Of a DNA stretch of 64,000 bases, positions 13,631-26,208 are shown one piece after another. The stretch's first letter is position 1. Each line of letters begins with the position of its first letter. Origin of the DNA: Whalleya microplaca (Eukaryota > Ascomycota > Sordariomycetes > Xylariales > Xylariaceae); NCBI GenBank assembly GCA_022497155.1, contig MU385747.1:1-64000 (forward strand). Direction: 5' to 3'. The notes beneath the pieces are model-generated. The model did no database searches and had not been told where the DNA came from. It saw only the letters and a program-made list of their open reading frames with translations. The translations under genes and the position numbers were made by a program.

Positions 13631-16600
13631 TACGCTTGCGAAAATATAATCGACTTTTATTATCGATATTATATTCCGATAACGATATTTTTACGTTTAA
13701 ATTTTTAAGGAACGCTCGGTTTTTTTAGGCTATTATTTTTATTGCTTATATATAGCTCGGGTTTTTTATTACCTTTATATCTTATAATAAATATAAATTT
13801 TTATATTCGAAAATTTTTTTATTTTCCGGGATATTTTATTTATATAATTAAATATATTTTATTTTAATAGTTCCCGTTTATTTATATTTTTTAAGTTATA
13901 TATAAAGTAATTATTTTTTTTATAATAATTAAAATTTCCGTTTTTTATATTTTTTATTTTATATTTTTTATAATAGGTTTTATTCGCGTTATAAAAAAAC
14001 GTCGGGTTTAATATTTAAGCGTTTAACGCAAAATTTTAATCGGAAATTAAAACGTATTAATTTTTTTAACTAACGTATTTATTATTCGGAAAGTTTTTTA
14101 AAAATTATAAAATATTTTAGATTTTTATAATTAAATAAAATTATAAATATTAAAATTACGTTTTATAATTTTGCGTTTTATATTTATAAATAATTTATAA
14201 TTATTAATAGTTTTTTGTTATAAATTTTATAATTAATTTTTGCCGGGGTTAAATATTTAAAATAATAAATTACGGGTAATAAAATTTCCCGCTTATTATA
14301 TTATAATAGGTATTTTTTATAAGCTTATCCCGAATAGTTTATTTCGATTATTATTTCTTATTCGGGGTTTTATTATATTAAGGCCGGTTTTTTTAAAAAC
14401 GTTTATTTAAGGTTTTCGAATATTAGATTTTCTAAAAGCCTTTATCGAAACGGTACCTTTTTTTTTATAAATGCCGATAAAAAAGTAATAAGATTTATAT
14501 AGTTTTTAATAAAATCCCGGTAGAAATTTATAAATCTTAAAAAATTGCGGATTTTTTAAGCGTTTTAGGAGGTTTTTATTCCCTAATTACTTATATTTTA
14601 ATCGGATTTATATAGATTTTCTTTTTTATTTCAATAATAAATCTTAAATATTTTATAGTAGTTATTATAAATTTGCATTTATTTATATTTAAATTTAAGC
14701 CCGCTATTTTTAAATATTTTAATACTTTTTTTATTTTATCGATATAATTTTTTTTTATTTTAAAAAAATAAATTAATATATCGTTTATATATATTAAATA
14801 AAAAATGTTTAGGTATTTTTTAGCGTATTATTTACGTAATATTAAAACGTTACGGAAGTATTTATTAAGCCGAAAGAGGTTATAAATTATTTAAATAACC
14901 TAAAGCGGGTATAAAAAGCTATTTTTTATTTATTTTTTTTCCTAATTTTGATTTTATAAAAAGCCGATTTAATATTTATTTTAGAAAATTATTTTATTTC
15001 TACAAAAGTTTTAAGCGTTTTTTATATAAGCGGAAACGGGTATTAATTTTATTAAATAATATTATTTAATATTTTATAATTGTAATAAAAATAAAGTTTG
15101 CCGTTCGGTTTTTGGATAAAAAATATAAGGGCTTTTATAAACGAGCTATTTATATAGATATATTTTTTATTTAATAATTTAATTAATATTTTTTATAACG
15201 TTAATAATTTTTTCCGGGATATATTATATAATAGGCTTTAAAAAGTAGATAATTTTTTACCCGTTTTATTATAATTTAAGTTAATTTTATAATCGGCTTT
15301 TAGGCGGTACGGTAGAAAATTTTTGCTTTTTTTTTTAAATAACTATTTTTAGCTTTTTAATTAGGGGGGGAGATTTTTTCGAACATTAGTTTTTTTTTTT
15401 AGGCGCTAAAGCTTTATTAATATTTATTAATGTAATAATAAATATAACCGTTTATTAAATTATTACTTATTTTTTTAGTTTTTTTTATTTCCGAGCTTTT
15501 TTTATTTTTTTTACGAAATATATTATATTAATATAAAGCGCTTCCCGAGTTTTGCGGACTTTTATAGTTTTTAAAGAGTATTTTTTTTTTATATTTTTAA
15601 GTTTCCGGTAATTTTTATATATAATATATATTTATATGTTATATATATTACCCGGTTACGTTTTATTTAAGGCTTTTTTAATATTATAAAGTAATTTAGT
15701 TTTAATATAATATATATAAATATTTTTAACTTATATTTATTAAAGTTAGCTTTTATATAAGTTATTTTATAAATTATATTTAAAACGTTTAATTTCTTTT
15801 TATAAATAGCTTTTTTTACCGTTTTTTCCCGGATAAATATATGCGGTAATTTTAGATATTTTATTATATTTTTGTTAATAATAATATAATATTTATATTT
15901 TAAATTTATAAAAGTTTTTATATATAGTTATTAATTTAAATATATATTAATTATAAAAAATTTTTTATTTATAAATTATTCGGTTATATTAATTTTCTTT
16001 GCCGTTATATTAAGTTTTTAAGCGCGACTTTATTTAGGAGCTACTTATTTTTTTATTTTTTTTAGTGTTTTTTCGGCCCTGTTTTTTTTAATTTATAGCC
16101 TATTATTATATTAACCTTAATATAAATAAGTAATTTTATAAAATAATAGGTATATTTTTTAAATAGGTAGCCTTTTTTTTTATATTATAAATATTTTTTA
16201 CGTTTTATTTAAGCGTTTTATTTTTTATTTATTACTTATTTAGCCCGCTAGTTTTTTATTAACGTAATTATGCCGGTTATTAATATATTACTTTTATAAT
16301 TAATTTTAAAATAATTAGAAATAAAAAGTAGTAAGTCCGGAAGGGGTAATTTATCCGGCGTAATTTTGCCTTTTAAATTATTCCCGCTATAATAAAATAG
16401 CGATTTTTTAAATCGGGCTGCGATATTTATTATTTAGTAAATTTAGTTTTAATAAATATTCGGTAACGTTATTAAAATTAACGCGTTTTTAAATTTGTTA
16501 TTAATTATTTTTTTAATAAATATAAATTTCGCTTTATTATTTTATATATTATTTTTTATTTTTATTAGTAGTCGCTCGAAATTAGTATAAAAGGATATAA

Positions 16601-17410
16601 AAATTTAATTAGCGGATTAGCGGTATTTATATAATTTGTTTTCCGTTTTAATAGCTTTATTATAGTTTTTATAAGCGTTTAATAAATATTAAAAAAAATA
16701 TTAGGTTATATATTTTATTAGGTTTTTTTATAATATAATATAATTTTATTATATATTATATATTATTTTCGAGCCGTTTATAAATGTTATATTATTTATT
16801 TTAGTTTTTTTTTATAAATTCCGTGTTTTTTTAAAGCTTGTATTTTATTAATATTTTTTATGCGGGATAACGGCTACGTTTGCTTCCGAATTTTTCGGGC
16901 TATAGTAATAGTTTGCGTTTAAGTACCGGGATTATAATAATTATTAGGGCGGGTGTTAAAAATACTTAAGGGTTTTTTAGCTAAGGGTTTTTTAACTAAG
17001 GGTTTATATTTAATTAAGCTAGCTATTTTTAAGGTTTTTAAAAATTCCGAGGGTTTTATACGGGAGTACTTTTTATTATATTTACGTTTTATATAGTTAA
17101 TAAGTCGAGATTTTTTTATAGCTATATTTTTAAGATTATTTAGCGTTATAATAATTTGTTTTATTATTTTTTTAGTTTTTATTTATAAACTACTCGTTTT
17201 AATTATTATTTTTTCGAATTATTTTTTAATACTGTTTTTAATATTGCGTATATTTATTTAAGGCGGGTGTAAATCTGGTGGACCTAAGTATTTAATGTTT
17301 CCGTATATTTCGCTAACGGTATTTCCGGATTATTAAGGGGTTATTTTAAAGCTTTTTTTGATATTTTAATTTATTTTAATATAGTTCGGAGGTTAGTAAG
17401 TTAGAAAATA
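13631..17410 (-). pseudogene. Element A: gag-pol remnant, minus strand, RIP-dead
   Basis: This is the 5' and central part of element A. On the minus strand, integrase-proximal and RNase H sequence lies at about 13,640-14,500, reverse transcriptase at about 14,500-15,100 (Y-I-N-D box at 14780-14791), then protease- and gag-position sequence up to the LTR at 17411. The order mirrors element B at 26,209-29,987. Every frame is interrupted; CA and TG are almost absent. Confidence 0.82.
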
Positions 17411-17601
17411 TATAAAAGGCCGTTACGTTAAGATATAATTTTGTAATATTAAATAAGTGTTTATTTTTTAACTAAAGAAAAAAAGAAAATTAAAAAGGTA
17501 TATCGGTATAACTCGAGAGTATTTATATTAGTTTTCGAGAGTTATACTGTTATATCGGCTTATGATCGCTAATATTTCCTATTACGGCATAGCCTATTAT
17601 A
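17411..17601 (-). repeat. 5' LTR of element A
   Basis: 191 bp; begins TATAAAAGGCCGTTACG and ends GCATAGCCTATTATA on the plus strand. It matches 2757-2947 in direct orientation. Confidence 0.86.
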
Positions 17602-19250
17602 TATACGGCCGATCGGGCGAAATCTATCGGATATTACGGCTATTATAATTTATTAAGCCGACTATAATATCCGTTTATATATATATAACGTTTTGGGCTT
17701 TTTTATAATTTAGTTTAAAAAGCTTATTATATAATTTTAAGTAAAACTATATAATCCGTTTAATAATTTTTAATCGATTTTTTGCTATAAACTATTAATA
17801 AAAATAGCGTTTTATTTTTTAATTTTCCCTTATTTCCGGACGTTCTTTACCCGAACCAAATGATTTAAAATATAATAATAAATTTCTATCGGTCCGAATA
17901 ATCTATTTTTTTTTTTAGGTTTTTTAACTATTTTATAAAGGTTTTTATTTATTTTAAGTTACTAATTTTAAAATATCGCTTTAAAATTACCTTTGCTTTT
18001 TTTTAAATAATAATACTTTTTAATAAAGTTTCGATTTGTCGCTTATTAGTTTAGTTGTTTATTTAATATAGCATTTCTTTAATTTTAATATTATTTTCTA
18101 AGCTATATTTATTAAATATATATATTATATTTTCGATTTAATTTATAACATTATTTCTATCGAATAAAAGCTATAAGTAGTTTTAAAAGTTTAGTAACGT
18201 AGCCGTTATTATAAACCTAGTTTTTCCGGTTATAATAAGTCGCTTTTAATCGGAAGCTATATTTTAATTTATAGGCTTTTTATTAATTTATACGTTTTTT
18301 ATTATATTAAAAAATAAAGTTTTTTAGCTAGTTATTTTTAATTAAGTGTTTTAATTATATAATACCGAATCTTTTTTATTTTAATAGTACCCTTAATTAG
18401 TAGTAAGGTTAATAATCCCTTAATTATCGGTTAGTCGGGGGGATTTTTTTTTAGCTATATTTAATATAATTTAAGATATTTTATTATTTAGTTATTTTGA
18501 TTTTTTAGTTATATTTAATTTTAGGGGAATATATTTTATTTTTTTAATTATATTAAATTATAGTTTTATAATATTTTAGATATAAAATTATAACTGTTTT
18601 TTAGGACGCTAATAATAGCTTTAAAAGTTAGGAGACTTTTAAAAAAGATCTCGATAATAAGTTGCTAATTTAGCTATTATATTATATTAATTAATTAATT
18701 ACGTAATAAAATTACTTATAAGCTAATTAAAAGCTCGGATATTATTTTCGTTACTTAAATTTTATTTTAGTTTATTTTATAAGTTTAAATTATAATACGT
18801 TTTTATATATTATTTACTATATATTTTATAATTTTTTAATTTTTCCTAATTTTTCGTATTATTAATTTTCTTATATTTAATTTATTTTATTAGAACTTAT
18901 GTTTTTTTGTATTTTTATATTACTATATTCTCGTGTTTTTTATTCTTTATGTTTTTTATATCTTTATATTTTTATATTACTAGCTTATTAATATATATTA
19001 TAGGTTTTTTATAAGTTTCTTTATTAATTTATTTATTTTTAGCATTATTTTTTTAGTTTAAATAATTATTTACCGTTAGTTCTTTTTTTTAGTTAGTGTT
19101 TTTTTTTTATAAGTTCGGTTAATTTAATAGTTTTAGGGCTTTTATTAAAGTCCTTTTTTTTGGTCCTATTTTATTACTGCTTTTATTTGGACTGTTTTTT
19201 TCGATTAATTAAAAAAGCGAAGAAGTTAAAGCTTATCCGGGGGAGCTAAA
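17602..19250. other. RIP-degraded sequence between element A and an orphan LTR
   Basis: AT-rich and without open frames. The last 60 bases (about 19,190-19,250) resemble the internal sequence next to the LTR at 681-969, including the PBS-like stretch GCTTATCCGGGGGAGCTAAA. This suggests an element running leftward from the LTR at 19251-19477. The remainder is unidentified. Confidence 0.55.
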
Positions 19251-19477
19251 TGTCTTGGAACAAGGTATTAGGGTAAAGGAGGTGCCACTTTATAGCTTAG
19301 CTAATTAGAAGTAATTAAGGCGACGAAATAAAAGTGTCACTTATAATAGCGATTGATCGAAAGGAGAGATATATTTATTATCGGCGATAAAGCTGTTTAA
19401 ACTGTATATATTTTATCTAAAAGTAAAAGAAAAAAACAAGCGATATATATGTGCTACGGCACACTAGCCCCATAACA
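19251..19477 (-). repeat. LTR (227 bp), second LTR subfamily, minus orientation
   Basis: On the plus strand it begins TGTCTTGGAACAAGG and ends CACTAGCCCCATAACA. It is the reverse complement of 34138-34364. The 3' end of the LTR (about 25-27 bp around ACCCTGACACCCTGTCCC) and the adjoining PBS-like sequence are shared with the 287-bp LTR family, although the rest differs. The flanks CTAAA and GTAAA are similar, so a solo LTR is possible, but the adjoining internal sequence favours the remnant of a larger element. Confidence 0.78.
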
Positions 19478-20764
19478 GTAAAAACGATTTTAGTATTTTT
19501 TTATTTCTTTTTTTTGTCCGCTAAAAGCCCGGCTTTATTAAATTTTTAAACTCGTTAAATAATAAAAGTAATATTTTTTTCCAGGTTCCGATTACTTTTA
19601 AAAAAAGTTCTAGTATTAATAATTTTATAATAACTTTTATGCCGTTTCCGATAATCCTTTCCGGTACTTATAACGTTATAATTCCGAGTTTTACCGATAT
19701 TTTTATCCGTAAGAAAAAAAGTACCTTATACCTTAATATTATTTCTATTTTTCGCGCTAATTTTTATATTTATTATATTCGTATTTTAAAGCTTAATAAA
19801 GTCGCGTTTTATAAATATTTGAAAGTATTTCGGGGCTCCCGCTATTATAAATATAGCTCGGGTTATTTTTGCCGCTTAAAATAAAATTTCTTAAATTTTT
19901 TTTAAAAAATTTAATAAGCTAATATAAGTTTTTATAACCCCCCCTAGCTTTTTTATACCGCTTGCCGTTACGTTTATTTATATAATATTACCGACTTTAT
20001 TATAAGTTTCTTTAGTAATTTTAAAACTAATAATATATTAATTTTCTTTATTTTTTATAGCATTACCGGGCTTTTAGTAAAAATTTTAACGAACTTACTA
20101 TATATGCCTATAATAATAGTCCCATTTCTATTAGCGTTAATAAAAAGCTTTTCGCTATTAGCCCGGAAGTTTTCTCGATTTTTATTTTTTAGCTTATTAT
20201 AAGCTTTTACGCTTTTATAATTCCTAATTTATTAGTTCTTTCGGTAGCTCGCCCTCTTATCGCTTTTATAATTCCTAACTTATCGGTTCTTTCGTAAATT
20301 TACCTTATAAGCGCAATCTCTACCTTAATTACTGCCAGTTTATCCGGTTCTGTTTTTTCGGCTTTTTAGTTAAAGAAAAATCGTTTAATTTATATTATAA
20401 AGCTTTTAAAAAAGCTCGCAAATTTTTTAAGCCTAAATTAAGTTATTTTTCCGGGTTTTATTATATATTAAGCTTTGCCTATTTAATAAAAATCTTTTAT
20501 TTTTATATTCTTTATCGGTAAGGCTTATAAGCCCAGTTATTAGGGAATAAATTTACACTCGGTATTTTATTAGTTTTAAATTAAAATATAAGCTTATTAC
20601 TTATTATTAAAATAGTCTTTTATTATTTTATTTTTTTTATAAAAGCTTATAAAATTATTAAATATATAAGCTTAAGCTAAACTCGCTCCTTTTATTCCTT
20701 AATAATTTATAATTATAACTTTACTATTTTAAAAATTTAATAAAACTTTAAAATATTCGAATAT
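19478..20764. other. Unidentified RIP-degraded sequence
   Basis: AT-rich sequence between an orphan LTR and the complete CAG-tract element. An 81-codon plus-strand frame (19639-19884) has a biased, Ile/Tyr/Lys-rich translation and no recognisable domain, so I do not call it a gene. Confidence 0.55.
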
Positions 20765-21051
20765 TGTAATAAGGCAGGGGATTACGGGTATTGACAGCAG
20801 CTTAGAAGCCACTAAAAGCCCCCTAGAGCTACGTTACAAGGCATTTTACAAGGTATCTATAGGGCATTCTATAGGGCAATTTATAGTGGATTACATACCT
20901 ATATTTAGCTGACTTTTTCCCTTACATTTTTTTCACTTTTTTATTACAGATATTACCAGATAGTCATACATATAGCTCTGGCAGCTAATATACATTTATT
21001 TTTGACCTGATATCTCACTTTCGCTTTACCCTGACACCCTGTCCCAAGACA
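20765..21051 (+). repeat. 5' LTR of the CAG-tract element
   Basis: 287 bp. Compared with 22111-22397 it carries many G-to-A and C-to-T changes (for example TGTAATAAGG against TGTAATGGGG), so it has been RIP-mutated more than its partner. Confidence 0.88.
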
Positions 21052-21608
21052 TTTGGCTTACTTCCGGATAGGCCTCAACTTCCTTACCTTCTGATTAATC
21101 GAGTAAAATAGTCCTTTTTGTTATACTATAAGTTACGGAGGCACAGAATTTACTAGCAATAGCCACTTAAAATACATCTACTGTCGAGCTTACTTTATTT
21201 TCATCCGACAAATCGCACGCGGATCATTTTATTTCGTCCGATAGCCACCTGTCTCCCATACAAATCGAACCAAGCCATATGCTCGATCGATAGCTAGTCA
21301 CTCCAGCCATATTACATTTACGTCACTTGTCACCTACGATTTACGAATTTTCTTTTATATAACAGGATACTAGGAATACAGAGCGCGATAACACCAGAGA
21401 CATTAGACCGTATATTTTTATATATAAACCTGTCCATTTTATATGGGTAACGGTAATAAGCTGATTGTGTTGTTGGTATATGGCTGGATATAGCCAGCTA
21501 TTAACAAGTATACAATTTGTATGGATGACGATATCGGATAACACCTTTATATACCTTGATATACCTTATTACTTGAATGCTACCTTTAGTAGCAAGGGAG
21601 GCTGTCAG

Positions 21609-21629
21609 CTGCTGCTGCTGCTGCTGCTG
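21609..21629. repeat. (CTG)n tract
   Basis: Seven uninterrupted CTG units; reverse-complement partner of the tract at 82-107. Confidence 0.9.
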
Positions 21630-21970
21630 ATAGCTGTGGCTAGCTGACCTGCTGTTACCTGCTGACCTGCTGTCACCTGCTGACCTGCTGTCACCTGCTG
21701 TCAGCTGCTAGGGAGGCTTATAGGGAGGTTACCTGACCTGACCTGCTACTGCTGATAGCTGTGGCTATCTAACCTGTTGAAAGCCGTGGCTAGCTGTGGC
21801 TAGCTGACCTATTGTTACCTGCTGTTACCTGACTTGCTGCTGATTAGCTGTAAGCTATGGCTACCTGACCTGACCTGCTGCTACTGATAGCTGTGGCTAG
21901 CTGACCTGTTGTTACCTGACCTCCTGCTGCTGCTGCTGCTGTTGCTAATAGCTGTGGCTATCTGACCTGT
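21630..21970. repeat. Imperfect minisatellite of GCTGACCTGCTGTCACCT-like units
   Basis: Units of roughly 18-21 bp combining GCTGACCTGCTGT, TACCTGCTG and GATAGCTGTGGCTA are repeated many times. The array continues in inverted form at 1-75. Unit order differs between the copies, as expected of unequal exchange or slippage. Confidence 0.8.
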
Positions 21971-22110
21971 TACCCTGAGGTCCTTGGGGTGAAAAATTTT
22001 TTTTTTTTTCAGATCTGAAGGTCAGGCATTTAAGTGTGGGGCGTGTTTTCATTTTTCTTTTTTTTAGATTTTTCAGCTGCGTGAACGCTAGCTAAAAAAT
22101 CAGGGAGGGA

Positions 22111-22397
22111 TGTAATGGGGCAGGGGATTACGGGTATTGACAGCAGCTTAGAAGCCACTAGAAGCCCCCTGGAGCCACGTCACAAGGCATTCCACAGGGT
22201 ATCCACAGGGCACTCTACAGGGCAATTTACAGTAAATCACATACCTATATTTAGCTGACCTTTTCCCTTACATTTTTTTCACTTTTTTACTACAGATATT
22301 ACCAAATAGTCACACATATAGCTCTGGCAGCTAATATACACTCATTTTTAACCTAATATCTCACTTTCGCTTCACCTTAACACCCTGTCCTAAGACA
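22111..22397 (+). repeat. 3' LTR of the CAG-tract element
   Basis: 287 bp, preceded by AGGGAGGGA. It has internal short direct repeats of the type CCACAGGG. Confidence 0.88.
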
Positions 22398-23031
22398 ATA
22401 TTTATTTAAAAAGCTTTTTAATAAATCTATTTGCTAACATTTAATTTATAGCTAAATAAGCTATTTCGAAACTTCTTTTAGTATATTTTTAACGAAACTA
22501 TATATTTTAAATATCGATATAACGGAACTTAATATTAATCTTAAGTTTTTTTTTAATAATAAACCTAATGGCTTATTAATTGTTATAAAAAATCCTCCAC
22601 AGCTTTCCAAAATCTAAAGTAATATTTTAAAATAACTGTTTTAAAACTATACTTTTTTAACTATATATTTAAAAGCTATAACTTTAGCTTTAATTATTAA
22701 GGTAAATATAGTACTTTGCTTAATAGCTTTTTATATAATAGTACCCCCGAAAAAAAACATAATATACCTATAAGAAAATCTTCGAGATTCCGTATTATTT
22801 ATAAAAAAAACGTTACCTATAATAATTAAAGCTTACTTTCTAAAGCTTTTACCTTTATACTTAATACCTTAAAAATACGTAACGTATAAATAACGGATTA
22901 CTTAATTTATTACTGCTATATATTTCGAGCTTAGGTTAATAAAGAAATAAGAGAGTTATATTATTATATAAACTATATTAAGGCGTATTATAATTACAGT
23001 ATATAAAATCGATTTTATATATTTTTAATAT
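22398..23031. other. Unidentified RIP-degraded sequence
   Basis: AT-rich, no open frame and no recognised motif. It is probably part of the same older sequence as 23334-26019, separated by the solo LTR. Confidence 0.5.
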
Positions 23032-23333
23032 TGTAATGGGGCAGGGGATTACGGGTAGTGACAGCAGCTTAGGAGCCACTAGAAGCCCCTTAGAGCCACG
23101 TTATAGGGCACTCCACAGGGCACTCCACAGGGTATTCACAGGGCACTCCACAGGGCATTTTACAGTGGATCACATACCTGTATTTAGCTGACCTTTTCCC
23201 TCACATCTCCTTCACTTTTTTACAATAGATATCACTAGATAGTTATACACACAGATAGCTTTGGTAGCTATATACACTCATTTTTAACCTGATATCTCAC
23301 TTTCGTTTCACCCCGACACCCTGTCCTAAGACA
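23032..23333 (+). repeat. Solo LTR (302 bp) of the CAG-tract element family
   Basis: Begins TGTAATGGGGCAGGGG and ends CCTAAGACA. It is about 15 bp longer than its relatives because of an additional CACAGGGC-type repeat unit near 23,111-23,163. The flanks are ATAT on the left and GTAT on the right, consistent with a RIP-altered target duplication. No internal sequence adjoins either side, hence a solo LTR. Confidence 0.83.
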
Positions 23334-26019
23334 GTATTTCTTAATTTATCCTTTCGAAATTTGCCCTTTATATTTAAAAAACTCGGCGTATAATAAAAAA
23401 ATTACTAAAAATTAACTATTATTAGCTAAATTAAAACGTAAGATAATTTTATCGATATAAGAATTATAAAATAAAATAATCGACTTTCGCTATCGATTTT
23501 TTAATACCTTAATCCCTAAATATTAAAAAATCTTTTTTTATTTCTTAATTTTATATATTTTTTTTATAGCCGTAATTAACTTAATAGCTTTTGCTTAATA
23601 CCGACATTTAAATAATAATAAAAAATCGTTTATATAAAAAATTATAAAAATTCTTCTTTTTTTTATATAAAAAAGACAAAGCTTTTTAGGAGAAATAATA
23701 AAGCTTAATATTTTAAAAGTAATAGCGAATTTGTTATATTATAATAAAAATAATTCTTTTAAGTTATATAAAACTTATAAAATTTTAACGCATTTTTTAC
23801 TAATTTTAAAGCTATTAGAAAACTTATATATTATAAGCTTTAATTTATTACGTAAAATATTTAAAAACGCGTTTTTAATGTTATATTAAAAAACCTTAAA
23901 ATCGAATTTTATAACAAACGTTATTATTAGCCTAAAGGATTTTACTGCGAGCGTAATAGCGTATATACTTTAAATTATTCCTTTTTTCTAAAAATTCCCG
24001 CGTATTATTATTTTAATTTTATAAAGCTTTAAATATTTATTCTTATTAAATTTATAAATAAATACCCATTTTAAAAGTAATAAATAATATTTAACACGCT
24101 TTCGATTAATAACTTTTTAAACTCCTAGGCGCAAAAAATTTCTAATCTCCTTTTTGGCGTTTTTTCTAAAATAATTTTCTAAAAAGTAAATATTAAAATC
24201 TCTTTAGGTTTTTAGGGAAACTTTAAAAAAATTATCTCGGTATATATATAACTTATTTAATATAGCTCTTAAATAATCCGCCTTATTTTAATATATTACT
24301 GTTATAATTATTATATATAATATTTTATATTACCGATTTTTTTCTTAAATAGCCTATAATTAATTAGATATATAAATATTTAAAAAGTCTAATTAATTTA
24401 ATTTACTAGATAAAATAATTTCGTTATTTCTATAAAATAATATAATAAAAGCTATAAATTTTTACCCTTTATTTTTAATACTTTAATTAGGATTTTCGGG
24501 ATTTTTACCTTTTATCCGCCTGCTTTTTTTTATAACAAATAAATAGATCTTTCGATTTTATTTTTTTGGCCCTAAATAATTACCGGCTTATTATTAAGCT
24601 TTATACCGGCAATTTATATCGTCTTTCGGCTGCTCGCTTAGTTTTTAACGATTACGCGAGTTTTTAATACTAAGCTTCTCGGCAAAATATATTTCCTTTA
24701 AAGACTAAAAATCTTTATTATTTACTAATAATCGAACGACAATTATTAATTCGGCATTACTATAATTTTTTATACTTATTTCGGCACTTATTTTTTAGCT
24801 AAAGCTTAATTATAAAACTTACTTAAAGCTAGGCTCTAAGGTTTTACGGAAAATTAAAAATTTATACGGCTAATTTTCGGTAAAATCGTTTTTTAATAGC
24901 TTAATAATAATTAAATTACTAACGATTTTTTTAAGCACGCTTACCCCTAACTTTTAATCCTATATTTTTTTTAAAATTTCGGGTTTTATAACAAATTTAT
25001 CCTTTATTTAATTAATTTAATTAAATCCCGACTTTATTCCCGGGAGCTTAAAGCTTTCTTATATATTTAATATTTTTATAATTTATAATAATTATCTAAT
25101 ACTTTCTATTTTTATTAATTTATCGGCGAAAATTTAAAGTATTAGAAACTTTTGCTTTTTTTATTTTAATAAGTAATATAGATTTTTATTAAACCGAACG
25201 TTCCTTATAGTAATTACTTAATTTAAGCTCGGGATTTAAATACGGTATATATTAAAAGCCTTATAGCTAATTAAATATCCGATATATTCCTTAGGTTTGA
25301 TTTTAAATAATCTTTTATCTTTTCCGGCCGTACGTTCCGTTTTAAACGGGTAAGCTTAATAGCTATAAACGTATATACTATTTTAATTAGGCTATAAATC
25401 GCTTATTAACGTTTATACGATTATTAGATTATATTATTTAAAATACTATCTAAATTACAAATTAAATATTTCGTAAAAAATACGTAAAACTTTATTTTAA
25501 AATAGTAAAATATTATATAAATAAGCTATAACTTATACGCTTTTTAGCTAAAACTTTTAAAAAAGCCTAGCTTTTATTTTTATTTTAATTAATTTATCGA
25601 TAATTTTTTAATTAGCTCGCTCGCTACCTTTTATAGGCTTTTTAATATATAATAAAAGAAATTTAAAATCTATTTTTTTTTTAGGCTTAAAGCTAGTAAG
25701 CAATATATTCCCTAAATTTAATTATAGCTTTTTCGTTATCGCTATAAATTTTATAAATCGGTACTTTATATTACCTATAAATCCTAATTTCGAATTGCCG
25801 CAAAATCCCGAAAATCTATAATTAAGCCTTATTTTTTAGCGGGATAGCAAAAATTATTCCGCTATATTTATTTTTTATTATAAATATTTATTCCGATTTT
25901 TTATACTTTTTTTTAAAATCGAAAAAATCCTATAAAATCTTTTAGAAAAGATAAAGTAAAAAATGCTTTAATCGGCATTGTAATATTACTTAACGAGCGT
26001 AAGTTATAACGTAATAAAA
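23334..26019. other. Unidentified RIP-degraded sequence left of element B
   Basis: 2.7 kb of AT-rich DNA without recognisable protein motifs in any frame. It is presumably a decayed transposon, because only repeated DNA is normally subject to RIP. Confidence 0.55.
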
Positions 26020-26208
26020 TGTAATGGGCTATGCTGTAGTGGGGAATATCGGCGATTATAAGCCGATATAACAGTATAACTCTCGAGAGCTAGTATAAAT
26101 GCTTTCGAGCTATACCGATATACCTTTTTGATTTTCTTTTTTTTTTAGTTAGAAAAAAACACTTATTTGGCATTATAAAATTATATTTTAGCGTAATAGC
26201 CTTTTATA
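26020..26208 (+). repeat. 5' LTR of element B
   Basis: 189 bp; begins TGTAATGGGCTATGCTGTAG and ends CCTTTTATA. It is the least mutated LTR of the A/B family in this window and has hairpin-forming segments. Confidence 0.88.

Larger units (their letters stand above)
2757..17601 (-). mobile_element. Ty3/gypsy LTR retrotransposon, element A, split by a nested insertion
   Basis: A 191-bp LTR at each end (2757-2947 and 17411-17601) matches the LTRs of element B in inverse orientation. Removing the nested element at 6262-13630 and its duplicated target leaves about 7.47 kb, practically the length of B (7,480 bp). The coding strand is minus: a reverse-transcriptase Y-I-N-D-I-L-I-Y box, a RIP-altered form of Y-x-D-D, reads on the minus strand at 14780-14791 and onward. 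A polypurine tract (a C-run on the plus strand at about 2950-2958) lies directly inside the 3' LTR. The flanks share only TATA (2753-2756 and 17602-17605), so the target duplication is weak. All reading frames are closed by RIP-type stops. Confidence 0.88.
20765..22397 (+). mobile_element. Complete non-autonomous LTR retroelement with CTG tract and minisatellite
   Basis: Two 287-bp LTRs (20765-21051 and 22111-22397), both starting TGTAAT and ending AAGACA, enclose about 1.06 kb. Directly inside the 5' LTR is a conserved stretch beginning TTTGGCTTACTTCCGGATAGG, in the primer-binding-site position. Directly before the 3' LTR is a purine run (AGGGAGGGA) in the polypurine-tract position. The interior has a CTG tract at 21609-21629 and a minisatellite to about 21,970, and no gag or pol. 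ATAT borders both sides (20761-20764 and 22398-22401), a likely target duplication. It fits a small TRIM/LARD-like element mobilised by enzymes of another element. It keeps many CA and TG dinucleotides, so it is much less RIP-mutated than its surroundings. Confidence 0.86.

Noticed and set aside
19639..19884. 81-codon frame in the AT-rich block
   Set aside because: Composition follows the AT bias; no domain and no sign of expression signals.
22111..23333. The LTRs at 22111-22397 and 23032-23333 as ends of one short element
   Set aside because: No PBS follows the first and no purine tract precedes the second; the first instead pairs with 20765-21051, which has both.
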